From assembly GCA_043744255.1 (NCBI GenBank), contig JAYTVA010000096.1, forward strand, positions 1-60,047: a DNA stretch of 60,047 nucleotides. The letters are read 5' to 3'. Under the pieces are notes generated by a model. The model had not been told where the DNA came from. It was given only the letters and a program-made list of their open reading frames with translations, and did not search any database. Positions 7,045 through 17,038 of this stretch are shown piece by piece (the stretch's first letter is position 1; each line of letters starts with the position of its first letter). This stretch comes from UKL13-2 sp043744255 (GTDB lineage: Bacteria; Pseudomonadota; Gammaproteobacteria; Burkholderiales; Usitatibacteraceae). A program made the position numbers and the translations under genes.

Positions 7045-8652
7045 ATGATCCCCTTCAATTTCAATTTCCCCTACCCCTCACAACGCATGCCGGTGATGGC
7101 GAAAAACATCGTCGCCACCTCGCAGCCCCTCGCTGCGCAGGCCGGCCTAGACATGCTGCGTATCGGTGGCAATGCGGTTGATGCCGCACTCGCCGCTGCT
7201 ATCACGCTCACCGTCGTTGAGCCCACCAGCAACGGTATCGGTTCAGACGGCTTCGCCATCATCTGGGACGGCCAACAACTACACGGCCTCAACGCATCTG
7301 GCCGCTCGCCCGCTGCATGGACCCCCGAATATTTCGCCAACAAATATCCCAGTGGCACCACCATCCCCGTGCGCGGCTGGGACAGCGTCACCGTCCCCGG
7401 CGCAGTGTCACAATGGGTGACGCTATCTAAAAAATTCGGCAAGCTGCCATTCACAAAACTCTTTGACGCCGCTATTCGCTACGCCCACGACGGCCATCTC
7501 GTCTCGCCCATTACCGCAAAAAACTGGGCGCGACAAACCGAGATGTTGAAAGGTCAGCGTGATTTCATGCGCGACTTCACCGTCAATGGTCGTGCACCCA
7601 ACCCCGGAGAAAAATGGATTCTCAACGGCCAAGCCGCGACCCTAGAAGACATCGCCGCCACCAACGGTGAATCGTTCTATCGCGGCAAGCTCGCGGAAAA
7701 AATCGCCGCGCACGCGAGAGCCACCGGCGGCGCAATGACGGCGCAAGATCTCGATCATCATCGCGCTGATTTCGTCGGCACCATTCACATGGACTACCGC
7801 AACGTGCGTCTGCACGAAATCCCGCCGAACGGGCAGGGTCTCGCCGCACTCCTGTGTTTAGGCATGCTCGAACATTTCGACCTCGCCAGCTTCCCGGTCG
7901 ATTCCGTGGCTAGTGTGCATTTGCAACTCGAAGCCATGAAGCTCGCCTTCGCCGACGCGCATCGCTACATCGCCGATAGCGCATTCATGGACATCCCTGT
8001 CGAATCATTACTCGACAAAACGTATCTCAAAAATCGCGCCGCGCTAATCGACCTAAAACGCGCGTCAACACCAACGCACGGCATCCCGCAACACGGCGGC
8101 ACCATTTATCTCTCCACGGCAGACGCCAGCGGCATGATGGTCAGCCTGATTCAATCCAACTACATGGGCTTTGGCAGCGGCGTTGTCGTGCCCGGCACCG
8201 GCATCTCGCTGCAAAATCGCGGCCACGGTTTTGTGCTCAAACCCGGTCACCCCAACCAAGTCGCACCCAACAAGCGCCCATTCCAAACCATCATTCCCGG
8301 CTTCCTGACTGACCTTAACAACCAGCCCATCATGTCCTTCGGCGTCATGGGTGGCCACATGCAGCCGCAGGGCCACGTGCAGATGGTCACGCGCATTTGC
8401 GACTACGGGCAGAACCCGCAAACAGCCACCGACGCGCCGCGCTGGATCGTCAATGCGGATGGCACGGTGGGAATGGAAGATGCTCTGAAAGCCAGTATCG
8501 GCGCGGGTCTTGAGGCAATGGGGCACAAACTTGCGACCGCCGAAGCAGTCAATTTCGCGTTCGGCGGCGCGCAACTAATTTGGCGAATGGGCGACGACGG
8601 CTACTGCGCCGGGAGCGACCATCGCAAGGATGGCGGGGCGGTGGGTTTTTGA
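7045..8652 (+). CDS. Gamma-glutamyltransferase family Ntn-hydrolase
   Basis: This 535-residue member of the gamma-glutamyltranspeptidase family is a self-cleaving Ntn-hydrolase. RIGGNAVDAALAAAITLTVV near 40-59 and SNGIGSDGF are the N-terminal family blocks. The presumed autoprocessing nucleophile is Thr353 in HGGTIYLSTAD, followed by SNYMGFGSGVVVPGTGI, which forms the substrate pocket. No signal peptide is visible, unlike the periplasmic GGT of enterics, so a cytosolic amidohydrolase role is possible. There is no ribosome binding site before ATG 7045, because the C-rich tract ends there; ATG 7087 is an alternative start. It is convergent with the glycosyltransferase gene. Confidence 0.85.
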   Translation: MIPFNFNFPYPSQRMPVMAKNIVATSQPLAAQAGLDMLRIGGNAVDAALAAAITLTVVEPTSNGIGSDGFAIIWDGQQLHGLNASGRSPAAWTPEYFANKYPSGTTIPVRGWDSVTVPGAVSQWVTLSKKFGKLPFTKLFDAAIRYAHDGHLVSPITAKNWARQTEMLKGQRDFMRDFTVNGRAPNPGEKWILNGQAATLEDIAATNGESFYRGKLAEKIAAHARATGGAMTAQDLDHHRADFVGTIHMDYRNVRLHEIPPNGQGLAALLCLGMLEHFDLASFPVDSVASVHLQLEAMKLAFADAHRYIADSAFMDIPVESLLDKTYLKNRAALIDLKRASTPTHGIPQHGGTIYLSTADASGMMVSLIQSNYMGFGSGVVVPGTGISLQNRGHGFVLKPGHPNQVAPNKRPFQTIIPGFLTDLNNQPIMSFGVMGGHMQPQGHVQMVTRICDYGQNPQTATDAPRWIVNADGTVGMEDALKASIGAGLEAMGHKLATAEAVNFAFGGAQLIWRMGDDGYCAGSDHRKDGGAVGF

Positions 8653-8755
8653 AATTTGTGGTGGCGCATTGGCTAAATTATGTGCCTACGCCGCGCGCCG
8701 GCTCGGCGAACTTGCCGCCACTCAAGCCCCTCGAAAAGCAGGGAGGAGCAACTAT

Positions 8756-10558
8756 TTATCTTGGTGCCAAGTTTGCGTTGCCCGACGATGCTGCTGGCAA
8801 GTGATTGTTCTTTGCAATGCTCGGGGGGTGCGCTCTGGTGAAGAGCCAGAATCGTTCACGACGCTCACCCGGGCGCGACCCTTCCCACTTGAGTTGCCAG
8901 CCATCACTGGCCATATTTTGCGGGGCGCTATTTGCCACACCCTGCCAAAGCAACGTGTTGCACTCGTCCCCTCGATTAATTTCCAACCGTCGCGGTTCAA
9001 TATCGGCGACGTATGCCAGCATCGCCCGCTCAGATTCTCCTAAACCAACACTGGCGAGGCAGTGCGTCTGCCCCTTTAGCACTTGAGACAAGGCAGAGAA
9101 CGTGGATTGATAGCTCTTCGCCTCATCTATCCACGGCAGCAGCAGTGCAAAAATGGTGCCCCACACCAGCACGATTCCGCTCACCCAGCTCGCGGTTGCG
9201 CGGGCCGCGTAGCGGGGCAATTGGCGCGTGATGAACAGCCAGCCGACCATCAACAAGCACGCCAGCGCAGCGCCTGCGGGATCAAAGTGAAAGGGTATAT
9301 CCAGTGGCAAATGGTTCGTCAAAAAACTTAGCGGCAACGGCTTGTCGATGACAAAAAAACAAAACCACACAGCCCAACACATTGCCGCCGCCGCACCGAA
9401 CAGGATACGAGCTGTCCAATCGGCCCACTGGTTCGCCCGCAATGGCAACAACCCTATCGCGGGCGTGGCGATGATCGCCAAGGGGACGAGCATCGGCAAC
9501 AGATAAACCACTCTGCCGGATGCCGACGCGATAAACACCGCTAAAAGAATGCTCAGCACCACCAAACTCACCTGAAATCCCGGACGTAAAAAGATTTCGC
9601 GCCGCATCTTCCAAAGTGCCCAAATCGCCAATGGCAAGGTTGGAAAAGTAAACCATGGAATAGTCTGGAGGAGGTGTCCACTCTCATGCGCGGCACCCAG
9701 CGCGGGTACGGACGAGCCCAAGAATCGGCCGATGTTGTTAACGTAGAACCATTCCATGAATAGGTGCGGGCTGCGCAAATATAGTGCGATCGGCCAAACC
9801 AATACCCACGGCAAACTGGCGGCGAAGGCGTAGCGCATGCCGTCGGCATACGCTCGTGTTCGCCACGATGAAAAAAATAGTGGCAAGACGAGCGCTGAGG
9901 CTAGTAGCACTCCGGGGCCGAGCACACCTTTCGCCATCAGTGCCATGCCTAACCCGGTACCGAATAAAAGGCCGCCCTTGCGTGGCCGTTCTTGAATCCA
10001 GGCCCAGCCACAAAGGGCAACAGCAAAGCCTGCCAGTAGTGGCACATCCGGAATCATCATGCGCCCGTGCTGCTGAAGGCCGATGGCGGCCAGCAGCGCC
10101 AATACGGCATACCGTCCATACCCATGCCCCCACCAGCGCCGCGCAGCGCTCGCGGTGGCGATAAATGTAATCAACATGAAAATGCCAATCGCCAAGCGAG
10201 CGCCGTATTCCACGGCCAGCCAGGGCGAAACGAGTTTTGCCGACAGCGCCGCAACCCAAACGAACAGCGGCGGCTTTTCCATGAACGGCTCGCCAGCCAA
10301 AGTCGGAACAACCCAATCGCCCGTTTTTAGCAAGCTATCGACGAGGCCGAAAATATACGGCTCGTCTGGTTTCCACGGTCCATAAGCCGCCATGCTGGGC
10401 AACATAAATGCCAGCGCTAAGACGACGAGCAGCGCTAACCCGAATGAATTTTTTCCACTGGAATCATGGGCGACACGAGGCATTGCAACCAACGGAATCG
10501 CTGACAAATTTGAAACTGGCGTCGAGTCCATAGCCAACTTTTCTGCATCACACATCAT
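8756..10558 (-). CDS. ArnT-like glycosyltransferase family 39 membrane protein
   Basis: This 600-residue integral membrane glycosyltransferase has about 12 hydrophobic helices. The first periplasmic loop holds KPDEPYIFGLVDSLLKTGDW and then GEPFMEKPPLFVW, the block shared by ArnT, the dolichyl-phosphate-mannose transferase relatives and other GT-C enzymes; the Asp-Glu is the catalytic/metal pair. It probably transfers a sugar from a polyprenyl phosphate to a lipid or protein at the outer face of the inner membrane. Acceptor and donor are unknown; lipid A modification with aminoarabinose is unproven, as no arn genes are nearby. It starts 45 bases after the stop of the heavy-metal pump gene, so it may be the last gene of that operon. 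The exact start is unsure. Confidence 0.8.
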   Translation of the reverse strand: MMCDAEKLAMDSTPVSNLSAIPLVAMPRVAHDSSGKNSFGLALLVVLALAFMLPSMAAYGPWKPDEPYIFGLVDSLLKTGDWVVPTLAGEPFMEKPPLFVWVAALSAKLVSPWLAVEYGARLAIGIFMLITFIATASAARRWWGHGYGRYAVLALLAAIGLQQHGRMMIPDVPLLAGFAVALCGWAWIQERPRKGGLLFGTGLGMALMAKGVLGPGVLLASALVLPLFFSSWRTRAYADGMRYAFAASLPWVLVWPIALYLRSPHLFMEWFYVNNIGRFLGSSVPALGAAHESGHLLQTIPWFTFPTLPLAIWALWKMRREIFLRPGFQVSLVVLSILLAVFIASASGRVVYLLPMLVPLAIIATPAIGLLPLRANQWADWTARILFGAAAAMCWAVWFCFFVIDKPLPLSFLTNHLPLDIPFHFDPAGAALACLLMVGWLFITRQLPRYAARATASWVSGIVLVWGTIFALLLPWIDEAKSYQSTFSALSQVLKGQTHCLASVGLGESERAMLAYVADIEPRRLEINRGDECNTLLWQGVANSAPQNMASDGWQLKWEGSRPGERRERFWLFTRAHPPSIAKNNHLPAASSGNANLAPR

Positions 10559-10603
10559 GATGCGCTGTACCCGCTTTCGGATCGCTTGGCCGTCCTGCGG
10601 GGG

Positions 10604-13600
10604 CTAGTCATCGTGCCTCGCTTGGCGCGCAAAAAAGACAAAATATAAAGTCGGCAATACAATCAGCGTCAAGAAAGTCGCCGATACCAGCCCGCCTATA
10701 ACCACGACGGCGAGCGGACGTTGAGTTTCGGCACCAATCGCTTTCGATAGCGCCATCGGCAGCAGGCCAAACATGGCCAGCAGCGCTGTCATCAAGACAG
10801 TACGCAACCGCTGAATAGAGCCGGTCATGACCACGTCTAAAATCGGCATGCCGGTATCTCGAAGCTGGTTGAAATAGGTCACCATCACGACGCCGTTCAA
10901 TACGGCTTGACCAAACAGCGCGATGAATCCGATGGCAGCAGAAACAGAGAGTGGAATACCGGTAATGAGTAGCGCGACGATTCCGCCAATCAAGGCAAAC
11001 GGGATATTGGCAACAATGAGTAACGCGCTCTTTAATGAACCGAACGCGTCAAAGAGAAGCAAAAAGATCAGCATGATGGAGAGCGGCACAATCCACGAAA
11101 GCCGCTTCATGGCGCGCTCCTGATTTTCAAATTCGCCTGACCAACTGACCTCTTCGCCATTCGCAACCGAACCTACCTCGCCGACCTTGGCTTGCATGTC
11201 TTTCACGACGCTGCCCATGTCGCGATCACGAATGAACACGCCGATAGAAACAACGCGGCGACCATTCTCGCGCGCGATATTCATCGCACCTGAAACGCTT
11301 TTGAAACGTGCCAATTGCGAAAGCGGCACCTGCGCTCCGTTGGGGCTGGCGACCAGCAAATTAGGCAAATTTGGCAATGCGCGTGAGGATTCTTTTAGAC
11401 GTACCACCACACTAAAATGCTTTTCGCCTTCCCACAATTCGGATGTCGCTTTACCCGCCAATGCGATTTCAACTAAATCCTGAATGTCGCCGATATTGAT
11501 GCCATAGCGCGCCGCCGCCAGTCGATCAATATCCAGCACGTATTGTGGCAAGGTGCCACTGCGGTCAATGAATGCACGCGCCACACCTTTTACCCCGGAG
11601 ATTTGGCCGAGTATGCGTTGAGCATGACTGACTAGGCTGTCTAGGTCATCACCGCGTACTTTGATCACGATCTGGCCGTCGATCTGCGATATTGATTCCA
11701 AAACGTTGTCACGGATCGGCTGGGAAAATGAAGGCTCAACACCTGGCAGCGTTGAAACGGCATCGTCAAGTTCCTTAATCAAACTTTCCTTGGTCTTGCC
11801 CGCGCGCCATGCGCTTTCTGGTTTCAAGTCAACCAAAAATTCGGCCCCGTTAAAAATTTTAGGATCGGTGCCGTCATCAGGCCGTCCAACTTTAGAAATC
11901 ACGGTGCTGACCTCGGGAACAATATGCAGCGCGCGACGAATTGCCCGGGCCTGCTCCTGTGCTTCGGCTGGCGAAACCGAAGGTGGCAGCGTTACGTTGA
12001 CCCAAATTGAGCCTTCATTAAGCTCGGGTAAAAATTCACTGCCCATCTGTGTTGTGCCGGCAAGACTGAGCGCCAGAAGCACCAGCGCTGAGCCAATAAT
12101 CCGCCGTGGCCGCGCCAACGCCCACGCCAGCGTCGGTGAATACCAGGATTTGAGTTTGGCGACGAGGCGGTTATCGCCATGCGGTACGTTCTTACGCAAA
12201 AATAGATAAGTCATCAACGGCACGAGCGTCAGGGACAGCACCAGCGAGCCAATCAATGCCGACGTCACTGTCCACGCCATCGGTGTGAAAATACGCCCCT
12301 CGTGGCGCTGTAGCGTAAAAATCGGAATGTGCGCGGCGATGATAATGATCATCGAGAACACAGTTGGTCGGCCGACCTCGATCACCGCATCTCTGATCGC
12401 GGCAAAGCGAGATTCTTGATTGGCAACGCTTTGCTCTTTTAGCAGAGAAAGTCGATAGACAATATTCTCCACCACGATCACGGCGCCATCAACAATGATG
12501 CCAAAATCCATCGCGCCAAGAGACAGCAGATTCGCTGGAATTCCAACGAACGTCAGGCCGAGAAACGTTGCCAACAACGCAAGAGGAATAACGGTTGCAA
12601 CAATCAACGCTGCGCGGAGATTGCCCAGAAATAGAAACAAAATGAGCGTGACCAGCATCGCGCCTTCAGTCAGATTGCTGAATACTGTTTTGAGCGTTTT
12701 GTTGATTAGCCACGAGCGGTCGTAATAAGGAACAATTTCAACGCCTTTGGGCAAAACGGACGTGTTGATGAAGGCAATTTTCTCCTTCAGCGCGGTGAGT
12801 ACGGTTGACGGGTTTTCCCCCTTACGCATCACGACGATGCCATTCACAATATCGTCAGCGTCATCTTGTCCCGCGAGGCCTTGCGGCGGCGCACCACTCA
12901 CCGACACCTGCGCGATGTCGCGAACCAGAATCGGCGTACCTTTGTTTTCAGTGACGACCACCTGAGAAATATCGGCTGAGCTTCTAAAACTCCCCAAGCT
13001 GCGCACCAAAAACTGCTGACGACCCTGCGTGACCCCGCCACCGCCTGCGTTCGAATTTGCGCGTTGTAGCGCACTAAAAAGCTGCGCGAGCGTCACTTTA
13101 TAGTCACGCATTTTGCTGAGGTCAGGATTTACTTCGTATTGCTTTAACGTGCCGCCCATGGTCACCAAATCGGCGATGCCTTGCACTTGCCGCAACTGCT
13201 TCTCTACGACCCAATCTTGCAGGGTTCGCAGCTCTTGCGCGGTGTGCGTGTCGCCGCGTAAGCGAAAGCGAAAAATCTCGCCAATCGCCGTTGATAGCGG
13301 CGCGAGCTGCGGCTCTACACCCGGCGGCAGATCAATTCCACGAAGTCGCTCAATGACTTGCTGGCGAACAATGGGATCAGTCGGCTTATCGTTGAATGTC
13401 AGAATAATGTAGGAGAGGCCAAATTGGGTATGCGAGAACATGCGCACTGCGTTTGGCATTCCCGACAATGCTGTTTCTATCGGGATCGTGACTTGTCGCT
13501 CCACCTCCTCAGCGGCACGGCCAGGATAGAGCGCAATTACGTTTGCTTGCATATCTGAAACATCGGGAAACGCTTCAACCGGCAAATTGATAAATGCAAG

Positions 13601-13684
13601 AATTCCCGCGCCAACAAACAACGCCGTGCCCAGCAGCACAAACAACGGCTGCTTGAGCGAAAAGGTGACGATCCGATTCATCAT
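10604..13684 (-). CDS. czcA: Heavy-metal efflux RND permease, CzcA family
   Basis: This 1,026-residue inner-membrane RND pump uses the proton gradient to move metal cations out through CzcB and CzcC. The N-terminus (LPVEAFPDVSDMQANVIALY) and the block GAMDFGIIVDGAVIVVEN near residue 400 define the heavy-metal (HME) class. The two Asp and one Glu in that block match the divalent-cation (Zn/Co/Cd, possibly Ni) type rather than the Cu/Ag type, which has AIGAMVDAA. The start overlaps the stop of the adaptor gene by four bases (ATGA), showing translational coupling. The metal is inferred from the motif. Confidence 0.9.
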   Translation of the reverse strand: MMNRIVTFSLKQPLFVLLGTALFVGAGILAFINLPVEAFPDVSDMQANVIALYPGRAAEEVERQVTIPIETALSGMPNAVRMFSHTQFGLSYIILTFNDKPTDPIVRQQVIERLRGIDLPPGVEPQLAPLSTAIGEIFRFRLRGDTHTAQELRTLQDWVVEKQLRQVQGIADLVTMGGTLKQYEVNPDLSKMRDYKVTLAQLFSALQRANSNAGGGGVTQGRQQFLVRSLGSFRSSADISQVVVTENKGTPILVRDIAQVSVSGAPPQGLAGQDDADDIVNGIVVMRKGENPSTVLTALKEKIAFINTSVLPKGVEIVPYYDRSWLINKTLKTVFSNLTEGAMLVTLILFLFLGNLRAALIVATVIPLALLATFLGLTFVGIPANLLSLGAMDFGIIVDGAVIVVENIVYRLSLLKEQSVANQESRFAAIRDAVIEVGRPTVFSMIIIIAAHIPIFTLQRHEGRIFTPMAWTVTSALIGSLVLSLTLVPLMTYLFLRKNVPHGDNRLVAKLKSWYSPTLAWALARPRRIIGSALVLLALSLAGTTQMGSEFLPELNEGSIWVNVTLPPSVSPAEAQEQARAIRRALHIVPEVSTVISKVGRPDDGTDPKIFNGAEFLVDLKPESAWRAGKTKESLIKELDDAVSTLPGVEPSFSQPIRDNVLESISQIDGQIVIKVRGDDLDSLVSHAQRILGQISGVKGVARAFIDRSGTLPQYVLDIDRLAAARYGINIGDIQDLVEIALAGKATSELWEGEKHFSVVVRLKESSRALPNLPNLLVASPNGAQVPLSQLARFKSVSGAMNIARENGRRVVSIGVFIRDRDMGSVVKDMQAKVGEVGSVANGEEVSWSGEFENQERAMKRLSWIVPLSIMLIFLLLFDAFGSLKSALLIVANIPFALIGGIVALLITGIPLSVSAAIGFIALFGQAVLNGVVMVTYFNQLRDTGMPILDVVMTGSIQRLRTVLMTALLAMFGLLPMALSKAIGAETQRPLAVVVIGGLVSATFLTLIVLPTLYFVFFARQARHDD

Positions 13685-14922
13685 GGCTTTGCGCTGCTCG
13701 CGTTCGGCGCAGTATTGGTCGGTGGCAAAGCGCTAGTCGTTTGGGGCGTCTTGCTGGAAATTTCCTCACCAGCGTGCGCGGACGCGATCATTTGCTGCAT
13801 AAACAAATTGCCAGACACCACCACTTCATCTCCTTCCTGAAGGCCGCTCAAAACCTTCAGCCCGCTTTGCGCCGCGACGGTGTTGGTCGAATCCATCACG
13901 ACTCTTATGCCGCGCCGCGTAAATTTTTCAGGCCCGGTTCTGACAAACACAAAGCGCCGAATCCCTTCTAAAAAAACTGCTTTTTCAGGCACCGTTGGAT
14001 ATTCGCTTTTTTTCAATGCGATGCGTGCATTCACGAACATCTCTGCTTTGAGTCGTCGATCCTGATTGGGCACCACACCTCTTATCTTCAAGGTGCGAGA
14101 GATTGGGTCAATGTAATCGGCGATCTGCTTTATTTCGCCAGCAAACGAATCGTCCGGGTATTGATTGCTGCTGATCACAAGGGGAGCGTCTGGCTTAAGC
14201 TGTTTCAGATCTGCCTCTGCGGCGTCCAACTGAACCCACAGTTGGCTCGGGTCGGTGACCACGAATTGTGGTGCGCCGGGCTGATCGGGGCGCAGTTCTT
14301 GTCCGGGGTTGAGATTGCGTTCAACTACCACCCCTGCCACCGGGCTTACCAGATTGAACCGCTGATCTACGTTTTGACTATTTCCGTAGAGTTTCAGACG
14401 TGCTTGCGCACGATTGGCTTCTGCCATTGCGTTAGCAAAATCTGCTTCGCTTTGTTGTAAATCCTTGCCTGCCGCAACCCCGTTCGCCGCAAGTTCCTTG
14501 ACACGGCTCAACGCTTGTTTGGATAGCGTCAGCATCGATTGTGCTTTGTGTGCATCCGCTTGCGCACTAGCAAAGTCAGGCGATTGCAATTCGGCCAACA
14601 CTTGACCCCGTACAACTTTGTCGCCTACACCGGCCGATAGCTTGCTCACGCGCCCGGCCAAGGGTGTGAATACCCGAACCGTCCGATCCTCGTCCCAGAC
14701 CAATCGACCGGCAATATTTAGCTCACGATCCTGCGGCGCGACGACTCTCGCGACCCCAATATTTTTGAGTACCGAGCTGGCCGCGGGAAAAGTAATGGTA
14801 TCTCCCGCGACGGTAGGTTTTGCTCCCTCCGGCGCGTCCGCTTTCTGTCCGCAGCCCGCCGCCAGAAGACAGGCGCCAGCAAAAATAGTGGAAATCAAAA
14901 TCTTGTAGTTTTCACCGCTCAT
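13681..14922 (-). CDS. czcB: Heavy-metal efflux periplasmic adaptor, CzcB family lipoprotein
   Basis: This 413-residue membrane fusion protein carries a lipobox (LLAAGC, Cys at about 24), so it is probably anchored to the inner membrane by lipid. It has the adaptor layout: beta-barrel strands, a lipoyl half (GRVSKLSAGVGDKVVRGQVL), a coiled-coil hairpin (about 120-180), the second lipoyl half (LVSPVAGVVVERNLNPGQE) and a C-terminal membrane-proximal domain. It links CzcA to the outer-membrane channel. Both ends overlap the neighbours by four bases (ATGA), with CzcC upstream and CzcA downstream. No His-rich metal-binding N-terminus is seen. Confidence 0.88.
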   Translation of the reverse strand: MSGENYKILISTIFAGACLLAAGCGQKADAPEGAKPTVAGDTITFPAASSVLKNIGVARVVAPQDRELNIAGRLVWDEDRTVRVFTPLAGRVSKLSAGVGDKVVRGQVLAELQSPDFASAQADAHKAQSMLTLSKQALSRVKELAANGVAAGKDLQQSEADFANAMAEANRAQARLKLYGNSQNVDQRFNLVSPVAGVVVERNLNPGQELRPDQPGAPQFVVTDPSQLWVQLDAAEADLKQLKPDAPLVISSNQYPDDSFAGEIKQIADYIDPISRTLKIRGVVPNQDRRLKAEMFVNARIALKKSEYPTVPEKAVFLEGIRRFVFVRTGPEKFTRRGIRVVMDSTNTVAAQSGLKVLSGLQEGDEVVVSGNLFMQQMIASAHAGEEISSKTPQTTSALPPTNTAPNASSAKP

Positions 14923-16298
14923 TTTCTTTCACCCGTCATTGGTGTAACTATTTCATCCATCATTTCAGTGCTTGCCGACCACTGCGCCCAGGCCTTACCC
15001 GCGTCAGCATTGGCTTGCGCCGCATCCAGCTCGATCTGTTTAAGCGTGCGACGCGCGTCGAGCAAGTCCAGCACGGTCGTCGCGCCTTTGCTATAGGCAA
15101 ACTCTGCACCCTTGGCCACTTCGCGCGCGAGCGGCAGGATATCGCGCTCAATCCGGGCAACACGACGGGTAGTGGCTCGCCAACCCTCAAGACTCAGCCG
15201 AGACTCAGCGTTCGCCTGCGCCTGAAGACGCATCAGCGCATCACGCGCGGTCGAAAGGTCAGTCGTCGCGCGCCCGACCTCACCTTCGTTCGCGTGTCGA
15301 ACCGACAACGGAATCGCGAAGTAAAAACCAAACGAATTCCCGGTACCTTGCGGATTAGCGGCGGACGCGGGCCAACGATCAAACTGCGCGCTTAACGTTA
15401 CGTCGCGCGTTGCGATGCTCGCCGCCAGCGCACGCGCTGCTTTAGCCGCGTCGATTCGGTTCGACGCAGCAACCACGTCGGGACGCCGTTCCATATCGGT
15501 CGGGATTTTTACGGCGTCGCTCGGCGGTATCTGAAATGCTTCTGCGCGAATGCCGGATGCCGCTGCTTCCGCGCCGATAGATTTGGCCAAATCTAAGGCA
15601 GCTTTGCGCGAATCAGATTCTGCTTGGTACAACTCGTTCTGTGCGCGCGCATGGTCGAGACGAAAGCGATTTGCTTCGTTGGTGGCAATGTCGCCTACAG
15701 TCAGTTTGCGCTCGGCTGCCGTCAAGCTCGCAGTCGCATAGCCCACAAACGCCTGCTGCATATTGATGCGAGATTGCTGAAACAGTAGCTCAAAATAATT
15801 TTGTCGCAGCACCATGCGTTGCTGGCGAATCACATCTTGCAAATCTGCTTGTGCCGCGTTGATGAGCGCCTCGGCTTGGCCCTCTCGGAGCGCACCCTTG
15901 CCGCCGCGTTCAATGAGCTGATCCAGACGCAGTGAGCTGTCAATGGTTTTGTCTTGTAGGCCGCCCGCGCCAATACCCGCGCGCGGATTGATATTGGAAG
16001 CGCCCACCGTCAAATTGGGATTTGGCCGTTGGCCTGCGGTAATGCGGTCTGCTTTAGCGGCTTCAACCGCGCGTTGTGAAACGAGAATATCGCGGTTGCA
16101 AACGAGCAAGCGCGACTCAGCCATCGCAAGACTCAGGCTAATCTGATCGGCCAAAACGGGCGCCAGGGGCGGGCAGATCGCCGTTGTTGCTGCCGGCGCG
16201 GCAAGACCCGCAAACGCGACTTGCCAAATGGCTATCGCGGCGATCATTTTTGGCATCAAACGGACGGCAACTAAAGTAACGCAAGCAACATTCTTCAT
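14919..16298 (-). CDS. czcC: Outer-membrane efflux channel, CzcC / TolC family
   Basis: This is a 459-residue outer-membrane factor with a signal peptide. It has two OEP repeats: long helices rich in Ala, Arg, Gln and Glu (AEALINAAQADLQDVIRQQR; LMRLQAQANAESRLSLEGWR) and the family phrase YSKGATTVLDLLDARRTLKQ near the C-terminus. It forms the trimeric exit duct of the CzcCBA pump. It is the first pump gene, 77 bases downstream of the response-regulator gene, so the pump genes probably share a transcript with their regulators. Confidence 0.88.
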   Translation of the reverse strand: MKNVACVTLVAVRLMPKMIAAIAIWQVAFAGLAAPAATTAICPPLAPVLADQISLSLAMAESRLLVCNRDILVSQRAVEAAKADRITAGQRPNPNLTVGASNINPRAGIGAGGLQDKTIDSSLRLDQLIERGGKGALREGQAEALINAAQADLQDVIRQQRMVLRQNYFELLFQQSRINMQQAFVGYATASLTAAERKLTVGDIATNEANRFRLDHARAQNELYQAESDSRKAALDLAKSIGAEAAASGIRAEAFQIPPSDAVKIPTDMERRPDVVAASNRIDAAKAARALAASIATRDVTLSAQFDRWPASAANPQGTGNSFGFYFAIPLSVRHANEGEVGRATTDLSTARDALMRLQAQANAESRLSLEGWRATTRRVARIERDILPLAREVAKGAEFAYSKGATTVLDLLDARRTLKQIELDAAQANADAGKAWAQWSASTEMMDEIVTPMTGERK

Positions 16299-16375
16299 TA
16301 CCGAAGACTAGCTTGTCATCGCCGAAAAATCTGTCCGGCAATGCCCTACAACCGCTTGGCGTACTCCCTGATTTG

Positions 16376-17038
16376 CTATTCCCGCTCTTGTTCGTGCGCC
16401 CGCACGGCACTACGCAATAGCTCAGACCCGTCGCTCAAGCCGAGCTTTTCTTTGATGCGGGCACAATAGGTTTGAATCGTCTTCTGGCCAACGCCCAAAT
16501 CACCTGCGATGCGCCGAGTCGAATGACCTAAACCGATACGACGAAAAACTTCAAGTTCACGATCACTCAAAAGATCGGTGTTAGCGGCTCCGAAAATTGG
16601 TGCATAGAGGGCAGCGCTTTCGGCGAGCCGTGCTTCCAACTCGGGCGCCAAAAATACCTTGCCCGCAGAGACTTGACGAATAGCGTTAACAATTTGGCTC
16701 GTTGATTCGCGCTTCATTACATAGCCGCGCGCGCCTGCTTTCAGCGCTCTTTTCACGTCACCAATTTCTTCATGCATAGACAAGACTAAGGTTTTTATTT
16801 TGGTGTGGCCTTCCGTTTGCAGGGCCTTAATGAGATCCAACCCCGAACCCCGCTTGAGCGAGAGGTCAACGACCGCAACGTCAATCGTGTTGCCGAGCAT
16901 CGCCGCTAACGCTGCGTTCGCTTCGTCGGCTTCACCTACGACTTCAATGTCATTTTCCAGCCTTAGCAAATTGCCCAACCATTCGCGCACAAGCGGGTGG
17001 TCATCAACAATGAAGACCCGAATGGAGTTTGAAATCAT
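16376..17038 (-). CDS. NarL/FixJ-type response regulator
   Basis: This 220-residue two-component regulator has an N-terminal receiver domain with the acidic pair Asp12-Asp13, the phospho-acceptor Asp58 (VAVVDLSLKRG) and the switch Lys in LKAGARGYVMKRES. The C-terminal LuxR-type helix-turn-helix is at about 155-215 (LSDRELEVFRRIGLG, then GVGQKTIQTYCARIKEKLG). Its start overlaps the stop of the sensor-kinase gene by four bases. Placement directly before czcCBA suggests that it controls the metal pump. Most Czc/Cus pumps are governed by OmpR-type regulators, so this pairing is unusual. Confidence 0.9.
   Translation of the reverse strand: MISNSIRVFIVDDHPLVREWLGNLLRLENDIEVVGEADEANAALAAMLGNTIDVAVVDLSLKRGSGLDLIKALQTEGHTKIKTLVLSMHEEIGDVKRALKAGARGYVMKRESTSQIVNAIRQVSAGKVFLAPELEARLAESAALYAPIFGAANTDLLSDRELEVFRRIGLGHSTRRIAGDLGVGQKTIQTYCARIKEKLGLSDGSELLRSAVRAHEQERE

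Noticed and set aside
8805..9331. Several plus-strand frames over the 3' part of the glycosyltransferase gene
   Set aside because: They lie opposite conserved membrane sequence and show no motif.
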